The position numbers were made by a program, and so were the translations under genes. From Helicobacteraceae bacterium (lineage in GTDB: Bacteria > Campylobacterota > Campylobacteria > Campylobacterales > Sulfurimonadaceae): a stretch of 12,861 bases of DNA. Below the pieces are notes generated by a model. It did not search any database and had not been told where the DNA came from. It saw nothing but the letters and a program-made list of their open reading frames with translations. Location: NCBI GenBank assembly GCA_030613795.1, contig JAUWLG010000014.1, forward strand, positions 1 to 12,861, read 5' to 3'. Positions 1 to 6,788 of the stretch are shown here, piece after piece (position 1 is the first letter of the stretch; every line of letters begins with the position of its first letter).

Positions 1-1
1 C

Positions 2-2989
2 GGGACCTGGACCTTAGCAGAGGACACGGTTGCTGCGCTGCCTACAGGCGAGATCGCGATCATCGTTACGGCTACTGACACTGTTGGCAACGAGTCAACT
101 GCAACAACGACAACTGGTTCGATCACAATTGACACAACGGCACCAAGTGTTACTATCAATGACTTAGTCACTAATGACACGACACCTGCTATCACTGGTA
201 CGACTGATGATAATACTGCGACAATCGTTGTGACTGTTAGCGGTACTGACTACACAGCTACCAACAATGGTGATGGTACGTGGACATTAGCTGATGACAC
301 AATCACTGCTCTAACTCCAGGTGAAAACACTGTCCTTGTCACAGCTACTGATCCTGCTGGAAACACATCAACGGCAACGACATCAACAGGTTCTATTACT
401 ATCGATACAACTCCTCCTTCTATTACTATTGATGACCTAGTCACTAACGATACTACACCAACTATCACTGGTAATACGGATGATACAACTGCAATAATTG
501 TTGTCACGATAGACGGTAAAACATATGATGCAACTGTTGATCCTGATGGTACATGGTCTGTAACAGTACCAGATGTAGATGCACTTTCAGATAATGAGTA
601 TGTTGTGTCTGTAACTGCGACTGATTCTGTTGGTAATGAGACAAAAGAGACAAACACTATTACTATCGACACCAACAATAGCGACAGCGGTGATCATACG
701 ATCACACTTCACGAGATAAGTGATAATTACATAAACATGGTGGAGACACAAACAGAGATCATTCCTATCAATGGAACAACGACTAACCTTAATGGCATTG
801 TTACAATCTACGTCAATGGCATCGAATTCGGACAGACCACAGCTGTTAATGGTCTCTTCACTATGGATATTCCAGTTGGTACCTTTACACAAACAAATGT
901 AGATGGAAAACTTCTGTTTCCAGATGGAAATTATGAGGTAGTAGCTTCTGTTTTAGCCGATGCAGCGGGCAACCTTGTGACATCGACGCAGACTGTTGTG
1001 CTTGATACAACACTAAGTGATATACCGAACATTGATAACCCTAGCAATGGCGGTGATAATGACAACAGCGGTAATCTAGTGACTATTGACTCTATCGAAG
1101 ATCTAAATGGGCAGATTGACTTTAGTGGTGGAAGTGTCACAACAGATGATAAGACTATCATTATCAAAGGTACCTTTGACAGTGAAGATGACACACGCCT
1201 GATCCTTACTATTGACGGTGAGATCTATACACCAGAGATTGTTGGTAAAGACTGGACCTTAGACCTTACTGCTTTTCCATTGAGTGCTGACACTCATGAG
1301 ATCACTGCACAGATCGTGGATGTTGCCGGTAACCATGCAGAAGTCACTAAAGATCTTGTCATCACACCTGTAACAGGATCACTTAACATTGAGAGTATTA
1401 CAGACGACACAGGGCTAAGTGGCACTGATTTTATTACGCAAGACACCACTCTTGTCATTGCAGGTTCAATAGCAGACAACGTCAACAATACAGTAGAAAT
1501 CACCATTGATGGTACGACATACACAACAGCAGACTCTGAACTCACCCTTAACGCTGATGGTACATGGAGTTTAGACATTACCAATAAACCATTAAATGAT
1601 GATGGTGATTATGTACTTACTGTTAATGAGATAAATCCAGACAGTACTGTTGCAGGTACGGTATTCCAAACAATTACAACAGACAATACAGGTCCTGTTG
1701 ATGACAACAACAGCAATGGAGGAAACGTCGTCACAATTGACAGCATCACCGACGATACTGGTACGGACACCACTGACTTTATCACAACCGATAAAGAGTT
1801 GATCATCCGCGGTACCTTTGACAATGAAAATGGAAACCGTTTCGACCTGACAATCAACGGTGAGACATATGCTGCAGATATCAGTGGAAACAATTGGTCT
1901 TTAGATTTAACAGGTACCACTCTTGCAGACGGCACATACACTGTTATTGCAACTGTTACAGATATCGCCGGTAACACAATCTCTGCTGAACAAGATATTA
2001 TCGTGGACAACATTATCAATCCATTAGATGGCGATGTCATCGTTTCTCTTGATGAGATCAGTGGTAACTTCATCAACCTAGATGAGACGACCAGTAATGA
2101 CCTAGTTGTTATTTCAGGAACAACAGTTAATGCTGCGAATGGTACAGAAGTCACTATTCGTGTTGAAGGCCAGATATTCGCTATTGCGACCGTCACTGAC
2201 AATACGTTTAGTATTAGCATCCCTGAAGACACCTTTAACGATACAGTGACATATCCAGATGGTACATATATAGTATCTGCTGAAGTCGTAGCTGATGCAG
2301 CTGGCAACTTGTCGATCGATACGGAAAATGTTCTTCTCGATAGAAGTAATTCTGACAACAACGGCAATGGAAATGGCATTGGCGGTGCAGATGCTACAGT
2401 AACACTTGATGCCATCAGTGGTGGTAACATCAATATAGAAGAGTCAGCTCAAGGTATTACTATTACTGGAACAACAACCCTTGTCGCCGGGAATAATCCT
2501 GAACATACAATTGTAATTGAGCTTAACGGTAAAACCTATACTACAACACCAGTAGGTGACAACGTCTCTACTGTTGAAAATACTTTTTCAGTAACCATAC
2601 CAGCTGCAGATCTGGCAACGCTTAACGATGCTTCTACCTACACGGTAACAGCAACTATTATTGCTGATAAGGCTGGAAACACCATTACTGACTCGGAAGA
2701 TGTGACAACAGACTTCACTGCCCCAGACGTTACTGTGGCTGACCTTGACACGCAAGACACTACACCTGCTCTGACCGGTACAGTTGATGATCCAACGGCT
2801 ATAGTTGTCGTTACTGTCGGAGGCAATGATTATACAGCTGTAAACAATGGTGATACCACTTGGTCGTTGGCAGACGATGTTATAGATGCTTTAACTCCAG
2901 GTGAGATTGAGATCAGTGTTACTGCTACTGACCCTGCCGGAAACACATCTACGGCTACGACATCCACAGGTTCGATCACTATTGACGGC
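2..2989 (+). repeat. Tandem array of ten Ig-like repeats of three classes
   Basis: The array encodes about 85-110 residues per unit. Approximate boundaries in window residues: 1-47 (partial), 49-136, 137-226, 232-338, 359-457, 461-565, 577-671, 679-781, 798-909, 909-996. Class I (copies 1, 2, 3, 10) has DLVTNDTTPAITG. Class II (copies 4, 8, 9) has EISGNFINLDET and a V-ADAAGN segment. Class III (copies 5, 6, 7) has SITDDTG--DFIT-D and GTFD-E-. Asn/Gly/Asp-rich linkers such as NPSNGGDNDNSG and NGNGNGIGG separate the class II and III units, whereas class I units abut directly. The array is expected to continue to the left of the window. Confidence 0.85.
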
Positions 2990-4192
2990 GTACCTGTTGC
3001 CTTTGATAATGTTGACTTCATTCAAGCATCTAACGGTACTACAACGTCAGGAAACGTGATCACAGATGAATACAATGGTAACACAGACACATTAGGTGAT
3101 GGCCAGACAAGCATCTCATCGATCACTTACAATGGTGTTGTTTATGATACTTTTGAAGCAGATGGAAGTCTGACAATCAATGCAGAGTACGGCGATATCA
3201 CATTCCAACAAGATGGCAGTTACGATTACACCTATACTGGTCCCGACTCTGTCATCACCGGTGGGAATAGAATTAATCTATGGAACGATGTGGGTGTGTT
3301 TGCATTTCAAGGAGGCAGCGACGATTACCTTAATAATGGACTACTCGATATTGCAGCACTTCCAAGCCATACAGGTGATGTTTCAGAAAATGACCTAGGA
3401 CTAGGTGTTGCAGACAGTGGTTTCCTCAGTAGTGATAGTATTGATGGCAGTGACGCACTTGTTCTTGAGTTTGGAGATAATATCTCAGAAGTGAAACTTA
3501 ACCTCAATGACACCTCGTTTTTTAACTTTTTTGCCGGAGTCTCAATAGGAGTTTATGATGAAAATGGCGCTTTATTAGACCAAATAGACACTTTTACTTT
3601 TATATCGTTTTTAGGAAGCGCTGATGAAGCAATACAAATCGACATGGGTGATGTTGACTTTAAATATATTGTTATTGAATCCAGTAGTAATGTCTACCTT
3701 GATGAAATCAGTTATACACCTGCAGTTACAACCACTACTGATGTTACCGAAACGTTCACGTATGAGATCACAGATAGTGACGGTGACACATCAACTGCAA
3801 ATCTGATCATAGATGGAAACAATAATACAATTCTTTACGATTCAAATGCACTTCTTCATGATGGTGGTCTAGGTACCGACACACTTATCTTAAACGCTGG
3901 TGACGATCTGGATTTTAGTAATATTTCCAATCTACAAAATATGGAGATCATCGACCTTGCCGGCGGTGACCACACCATCACAAACCTGAGTGCTCAGGAT
4001 GTCATTGATATGACAGACGCTAACAACGAACTCTTTATCTACGGTGACGCAGGTGACAATGTGGCACTAGAGCCGACTTTGATCGATCAAAATACGACGG
4101 TTACTGATACAGACGGCAAAGTCTTTGATGTCTTCAGCGATGCAGGCAATACAGTAACAGTAAACATCGAACAAGAGATTATCGTTTCATAG
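2..4192 (+). CDS. Giant type I-secreted Ig-repeat surface adhesin, C-terminal part (5' end beyond the window)
   Basis: The frame is open to the left edge, so the GTG at 230 is not a true start; 1396 residues are visible. Numbering from position 2, residues 1-996 are tandem Ig-like beta-sandwich repeats (Big/BapA type), with signatures such as NDTTPAITG, GTWTL, TPGE and TDPAGNTST. Residues 997-1081 begin a VCBS/cadherin-like domain (DGSYDYTYTGP). About 1082-1248 is a different beta-rich insert. From 1249 the VCBS fold resumes (TFTYEITDSDGDTST). Residues 1277-1396 look like a type I secretion C-terminal target region: one RTX-like nonapeptide (GGLGTDTLI), then LDFSNISNL, IIDL and DVIDMTDANN. 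Cysteine is absent from the repeats, Asp/Asn/Thr are abundant, and there is no sortase or autotransporter anchor. Such proteins mediate attachment and biofilm formation. The convergent secretion operon downstream is the likely exporter. The family call is strong; the ligand is unknown. Confidence 0.93.
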   Translation, partial: GTWTLAEDTVAALPTGEIAIIVTATDTVGNESTATTTTGSITIDTTAPSVTINDLVTNDTTPAITGTTDDNTATIVVTVSGTDYTATNNGDGTWTLADDTITALTPGENTVLVTATDPAGNTSTATTSTGSITIDTTPPSITIDDLVTNDTTPTITGNTDDTTAIIVVTIDGKTYDATVDPDGTWSVTVPDVDALSDNEYVVSVTATDSVGNETKETNTITIDTNNSDSGDHTITLHEISDNYINMVETQTEIIPINGTTTNLNGIVTIYVNGIEFGQTTAVNGLFTMDIPVGTFTQTNVDGKLLFPDGNYEVVASVLADAAGNLVTSTQTVVLDTTLSDIPNIDNPSNGGDNDNSGNLVTIDSIEDLNGQIDFSGGSVTTDDKTIIIKGTFDSEDDTRLILTIDGEIYTPEIVGKDWTLDLTAFPLSADTHEITAQIVDVAGNHAEVTKDLVITPVTGSLNIESITDDTGLSGTDFITQDTTLVIAGSIADNVNNTVEITIDGTTYTTADSELTLNADGTWSLDITNKPLNDDGDYVLTVNEINPDSTVAGTVFQTITTDNTGPVDDNNSNGGNVVTIDSITDDTGTDTTDFITTDKELIIRGTFDNENGNRFDLTINGETYAADISGNNWSLDLTGTTLADGTYTVIATVTDIAGNTISAEQDIIVDNIINPLDGDVIVSLDEISGNFINLDETTSNDLVVISGTTVNAANGTEVTIRVEGQIFAIATVTDNTFSISIPEDTFNDTVTYPDGTYIVSAEVVADAAGNLSIDTENVLLDRSNSDNNGNGNGIGGADATVTLDAISGGNINIEESAQGITITGTTTLVAGNNPEHTIVIELNGKTYTTTPVGDNVSTVENTFSVTIPAADLATLNDASTYTVTATIIADKAGNTITDSEDVTTDFTAPDVTVADLDTQDTTPALTGTVDDPTAIVVVTVGGNDYTAVNNGDTTWSLADDVIDALTPGEIEISVTATDPAGNTSTATTSTGSITIDGVPVAFDNVDFIQASNGTTTSGNVITDEYNGNTDTLGDGQTSISSITYNGVVYDTFEADGSLTINAEYGDITFQQDGSYDYTYTGPDSVITGGNRINLWNDVGVFAFQGGSDDYLNNGLLDIAALPSHTGDVSENDLGLGVADSGFLSSDSIDGSDALVLEFGDNISEVKLNLNDTSFFNFFAGVSIGVYDENGALLDQIDTFTFISFLGSADEAIQIDMGDVDFKYIVIESSSNVYLDEISYTPAVTTTTDVTETFTYEITDSDGDTSTANLIIDGNNNTILYDSNALLHDGGLGTDTLILNAGDDLDFSNISNLQNMEIIDLAGGDHTITNLSAQDVIDMTDANNELFIYGDAGDNVALEPTLIDQNTTVTDTDGKVFDVFSDAGNTVTVNIEQEIIVS
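3245..3742 (+). other. Beta-rich domain nested inside the VCBS-like domain of the adhesin
   Basis: The first half of a VCBS-like domain ends at YTYTGP (to about 3244). Its usual continuation, a strand of the type FTYEITDSDGDTSTA, only appears at about 3746. Roughly 160 residues lie between, containing FAFQGG, DLGLGVADSG, SDALVLEFGDNISEVKLNL, VSIGVYDENGALLDQI and FKYIVIES-SNVYLDEISYTP. The alternation of hydrophobic strands, with a closing LDEI segment, resembles jelly-roll or choice-of-anchor beta-sandwich modules seen in secreted bacterial proteins. It may be a binding domain. Family membership was not searched. By hand count, positions 3541-3720 are only about one third G+C, lower than much of the adhesin. 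Confidence 0.6.
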
Positions 4193-4205
4193 TTTTAACG
4201 CAACA

Positions 4206-4292
4206 GGAACAAAAGCTTCATACCTGCCGACAGCGATACTTCGTATAACGCTTTTGGTTCCAAAGCTATCAAAGCCAAGCAGTTGGCTTTGA
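4206..4292 (+). other. Nested stem-loops in the adhesin 3' UTR
   Basis: Arms GGAACAAAAGC (4206-4216) and GCTTTTGGTTCC (4250-4261) form 11 base pairs with one bulged G. They enclose a small hairpin ATAC-TTC-GTAT (4236-4246). Immediately downstream, TCAAAGCCAA-GCAG-TTGGCTTTGA (4269-4292) is a perfect 10-bp stem with a 4-base loop. No U-run follows it, so a classical intrinsic terminator is not clear. It could be an mRNA 3'-end stabiliser, a processed small RNA or a repeat remnant. Confidence 0.5.
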
Positions 4293-4341
4293 CTTAACGC
4301 TTTTCATGTTGACACCGGATCCTCTTCTACAGAGAGCTCAC

Positions 4342-4367
4342 GTGCAGTGAAACCGCACTTTTTCTTT
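4342..4367 (+). terminator. Weak candidate intrinsic terminator after the adhesin
   Basis: GTGC/GCAC (4342-4345 with 4355-4358) or the alternative AGTG/CACT (4346-4349 with 4356-4359) can form a short hairpin, followed directly by a T-rich tract (TTTTTCTTT, 4359-4367). The stem is only four base pairs, so the call rests mainly on the T-tract and on position after the adhesin. Confidence 0.3.
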
Positions 4368-4410
4368 ATCATCAGGAGCAAAAGCCTCTGCCTTTCAGAC
4401 CTTTTCACCT

Positions 4411-4435
4411 TATATAAACCCTTATATAGTTTTTT
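4411..4435 (+). terminator. A/T-only hairpin followed by T-run
   Basis: TATATAA-ACCC-TTATATA is a perfect 7-bp stem with a 4-base loop, followed by GTTTTTT. The stem has no G-C pair, so stability is low. It may act as a secondary terminator before the promoter of the next gene, or be chance in A/T-rich DNA. Confidence 0.3.
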
Positions 4436-4492
4436 ATGATACTGGTCCAAAACGCGACAGCCATCAGGGTCTCTCTGTTTATCTCTGTACTA

Positions 4493-4498
4493 TATAAT
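4493..4498 (+). promoter_or_regulatory. -10 box (TATAAT) for the small periplasmic gene
   Basis: A perfect TATAAT lies 57 bases before the ATG at 4556. No clear -35 is seen, which fits housekeeping promoters of Campylobacterota, known to lack a conserved -35. A 14-base palindrome, CTAAAAACTTTTAG (4500-4513), sits immediately downstream, over the expected transcription start, and could be an operator. Confidence 0.45.
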
Positions 4499-4555
4499 TC
4501 TAAAAACTTTTAGCTATTTATCTGTTTTCGAATATTAAAAAAGGGGCATAAGTCC

Positions 4556-4876
4556 ATGAAAATTATTTTATTTTTCTTTATCTTTTTGAGTGTTTTACAT
4601 GCCGAAACACTGGTAGACAAGTTAAAAGAGGGAAATGTCAGTGAACTAAAAGATAGCATCAAAGACAAACGTAAAAAAGAGAGCGAGGAGCAGAAACGTC
4701 TTCGTGTTTTAACAGAGCAGCCTAAACCGGTTGTAGACGGTATTGCTGTCGAAGTCTTTACGATCGATGTCGATAAAAACTCCTCTATCAGTATTGAGTA
4801 TGCTCCAAAATTAAAACAGGGCGGCATGATCGACAATAAGGAACAGACGACCATTAAGTTTGAACATAAATTTTAG
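4556..4876 (+). CDS. Small secreted (periplasmic) protein of unknown function
   Basis: The 106-residue product starts with a clear signal peptide (MKIILFFFIFLSVLHA, then ET), with likely cleavage after residue 16. The mature part of about 90 residues begins with a highly charged, helix-prone stretch (about 20-50, KLKEGNVSELKDSIKDKRKK). It continues into a predicted strand-rich C-terminus (VDGIAVEVFTIDVDK, SSISIEYAPKL, TTIKFEHKF). There is no cysteine, so it is not a lipoprotein. The ATG is preceded by AAGGGG about ten bases upstream. It lies between the adhesin and the convergent secretion operon and ends 20 bases before the regulator's stop. Position suggests a role with the adhesin system, but I do not recognise the family and no function is assigned. 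Confidence 0.72.
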   Translation: MKIILFFFIFLSVLHAETLVDKLKEGNVSELKDSIKDKRKKESEEQKRLRVLTEQPKPVVDGIAVEVFTIDVDKNSSISIEYAPKLKQGGMIDNKEQTTIKFEHKF

Positions 4877-4896
4877 AGGCGCACTGCACTCCTGCC

Positions 4897-5451
4897 CTAT
4901 TTACGAAGCAGCATTGCCAAAGCAAGGCGGTCGCTGACCTTTAACTTGTCATAAATGGAAGTAAGGTGTGCTTTTACGGTTCGCTCTGTGATGCCTAATG
5001 CAGACGCTATCTCTTTATTACTCATACCTTTTTCCAGCTCTTTAGCCACATCTCTTTCACGTGTACTAAGTGCTTCTAAAACATCATTATTACTGACGAC
5101 AGCATTGGAACCATGAAGAATGAGCTCTTGCATCATCTCCGGGTAGAGCCAGACCGCATCGTTCTCGATGGTCGAGATAGCCTGAAGGAGGTGAACCTTC
5201 TGCATAAAAGCATTGCCGTAACCCCGAATACCTTTTTGCAAGAGAGCAACCCCCTCACTAAAACTTGGCGTTGCGCTCAACGCCAGTACTTTGACATCTG
5301 GATACCTTGCATACAAAGAGGTGAGGTTTACAGGGTCGCAGATAAAAAGTGCAGCGAGGTCGGGAGTCTCTTCGTTCAAATAGAGGAACTCCAACCCTAT
5401 CTCCTCAAGGCGTCTGGCTAAGGTCTCGTTTTTTGTATAGAGCTGTATCAT
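4897..5451 (-). CDS. LuxR/NarL-type transcriptional regulator with degenerate receiver domain
   Basis: This 184-residue protein has a C-terminal LuxR-type helix-turn-helix at about 127-184 (ALSTRERDVAKELEKGMSNK and TERTVKAHLTSIYDKL), the classic GerE/NarL DNA-binding fold. Residues 1-115 align by eye with a CheY-like receiver: VKVLALSA resembles strand 4, and LLQKGIRGYG followed by LLQAISTIENDAVWLYPEM resembles helix 4 to helix 5. However, the N-terminal acidic pair is missing (MIQLYTKNE), Asp39 (FICDP) is the only candidate phospho-acceptor, and the usual strand-5 Lys is not in place. Phosphorylation-independent control is therefore likely. Its ATG overlaps the adaptor stop codon (ATGA), and a GAGGGA Shine-Dalgarno lies upstream, so it is translated as the last gene of the secretion operon. 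Probable targets are that operon and/or the adhesin (inference). Confidence 0.88.
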   Translation of the reverse strand: MIQLYTKNETLARRLEEIGLEFLYLNEETPDLAALFICDPVNLTSLYARYPDVKVLALSATPSFSEGVALLQKGIRGYGNAFMQKVHLLQAISTIENDAVWLYPEMMQELILHGSNAVVSNNDVLEALSTRERDVAKELEKGMSNKEIASALGITERTVKAHLTSIYDKLKVSDRLALAMLLRK

Positions 5452-6788
5452 CGTTCCCTCAAAGCCGCTTGATGCACTTTTAAGATCGGTTTTAAAATAA
5501 AGTCTAAAACACTCTTTTTACCGGTAAGTATGTCCACATTAGTGACCATACCTACCAAGATGTCATGCTTTTTACCCTCAAATTCAAGAAAGTTTCTGTC
5601 GGTTTTAATACTCACAATGTAGAAACTGTCACCCTCTTCATCCGTAACGGTGTCTGCACTTATCAGTGTGACCTTCCCCTCTAAAGAGCCGTAGATAGAA
5701 AAGTCGTACGCCGTAAACTTTACCATCGCTTTTTGACCCGGATAGAGATAAGCGATGTCAGAGGGTTTGATCTTTGTCTCTATTAAGAGCTGATCGTTAA
5801 ACGGGATGATCTCAACAATGTCCATTCCCGGTTGAATAACACCATTAATAGTATTTACAAGAAGACGCTGAACAATTCCTTTAACAGGAGAACGGACCAA
5901 GGCACGTTTTACCCTGTCTTCAAGGGCCCCTGAGGATTCTGAAATACGCGCTATCTCAGCTAGTACCTTGTTGAGCTCCTCTTTTGCATCATGCTTGAAG
6001 TCAAGTTCAGCCTCTGCCATCTTGTTTTTAGCCTCTTTAATGGTTGAACGTGTACGAGGTATAGAGAGTTTGACACTGTTCATCTCACCTCTAATGCCCG
6101 ACGCTTGACGAGATAGTTGTAAAAACTCCACTTGAGAAACAATACCCTTTGCAACAAGCGGCTTGGTGATCTTCACCTCTTGCTGAATGAGCTTATAGTC
6201 TTCTTGCAGTTGCTTATACTTTGCCTGCGCCTCCGTCAATTCATGTTTACGCTGGTTTATCTGCTCTTTCAAGATGTTGAGTTTTTTAGACAGCTGTTTC
6301 TGATTTAAGGCATAAAGAGCCTTTTCATGCTCCATAAATGGTCTCATCGTTTCATCGATCTGTACGATCTTGTCTGGCTTACACACTTTACCGCTAGCTT
6401 CTGCTTTCAAACGCATTGCCTGAGCTTTAAGCTCCATGTTGCGTAAGTTGTTCTCCGCATACGATGAGGAGAAAGAGGTGTCATCGATTTTCAGCAGCAC
6501 CTGTCCTTTGTCGACGATCACACCCTCATCAACCAAGATCTCCGAGACGATCCCGCCCTCAAGGTTTTGGATCACCTGCACCTGTTTTGAAGGAATCACC
6601 TTGCCTGTACCACGAGTGAGCTCATCGATCTTAGCAAAATAAGCCCAGACAATGAGCCATGCGACACTGACAAAGATCATCCAGATGATGACACGCGAAG
6701 CTCTGGAGTTTTTCTGAAGTACTGCAGATGACAGCGATGCCATGTATTTCAGGTCATCTTGGGAATAGTCAGGCTTTTTGTTAGCCAT
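5448..6788 (-). CDS. Type I secretion membrane fusion protein (HlyD/LapC-like)
   Basis: This periplasmic adaptor of 446 residues links the inner-membrane ABC exporter to the TolC-type channel. It has a short cytoplasmic N-terminus and one transmembrane helix at about 31-50 (SRVIIWMIFVSVAWLIVWAY). The first biotinyl-lipoyl half is at about 64-103 (VIPSKQVQVIQNLEGGIVSE), a long coiled-coil hairpin at about 110-290, and the second lipoyl half at about 297-330 (VRSPVKGIVQRLLVNTINGV). A beta-barrel region follows to about 415, then the conserved HlyD C-terminal segment GMVTNVDILTGKKSVLDFIL. Length matches the family (about 430-480). The ATG is preceded by AAAGGGGG and lies inside the end of the exporter gene (8-bp overlap), and its own stop overlaps the regulator start by 4 bp. 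Both point to translational coupling. Confidence 0.95.
   Translation of the reverse strand: MANKKPDYSQDDLKYMASLSSAVLQKNSRASRVIIWMIFVSVAWLIVWAYFAKIDELTRGTGKVIPSKQVQVIQNLEGGIVSEILVDEGVIVDKGQVLLKIDDTSFSSSYAENNLRNMELKAQAMRLKAEASGKVCKPDKIVQIDETMRPFMEHEKALYALNQKQLSKKLNILKEQINQRKHELTEAQAKYKQLQEDYKLIQQEVKITKPLVAKGIVSQVEFLQLSRQASGIRGEMNSVKLSIPRTRSTIKEAKNKMAEAELDFKHDAKEELNKVLAEIARISESSGALEDRVKRALVRSPVKGIVQRLLVNTINGVIQPGMDIVEIIPFNDQLLIETKIKPSDIAYLYPGQKAMVKFTAYDFSIYGSLEGKVTLISADTVTDEEGDSFYIVSIKTDRNFLEFEGKKHDILVGMVTNVDILTGKKSVLDFILKPILKVHQAALRER

Larger units (their letters stand above)
4193..4555. other. Gene-free spacer between adhesin and small periplasmic protein
   Basis: I see no credible coding sequence on either strand. 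The spacer is rich in small inverted and direct repeats: the nested stem-loops at 4206-4292, TAACGC at 4196, 4246 and 4295 (about 50 bases apart, the last two extended to TAACGCTTTT), and an imperfect direct repeat CAGGAACAAAAGCTTC (4204-4219) versus CAGGAGCAAAAGCCTC (4373-4388). It also holds two weak terminator-like hairpins and a -10 box for the next gene. It probably includes the adhesin 3' UTR and the promoter region of the downstream gene. Confidence 0.6.

Noticed and set aside
1609..2433. Long minus-strand reading frame (274 codons) antisense to the adhesin
   Set aside because: It is the mirror of Thr/Asp/Ser-rich repeat codons (giving Val/Ser-rich sequence), recurs antisense to every repeat and has no ribosome site. 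It is a composition artefact.
230..4192. GTG at 230 as the adhesin start
   Set aside because: The same frame is open to position 2 and encodes further in-register Ig-repeat sequence, so 230 is internal.
4196..4300. Integron attC-like site suggested by TTTTAACGC and paired stems
   Set aside because: The attC simple-site partner (GTTRRRY) is missing and the TAACGC copies are all in one orientation; no cassette genes or integrase are seen.
4342..4889. Complementary octamers GTGCAGTG (4342-4349) and CACTGCAC (4882-4889) flanking the small gene
   Set aside because: Eight bases over 540 bases is compatible with chance and no other element-end features (target duplication, terminal repeats) accompany them.
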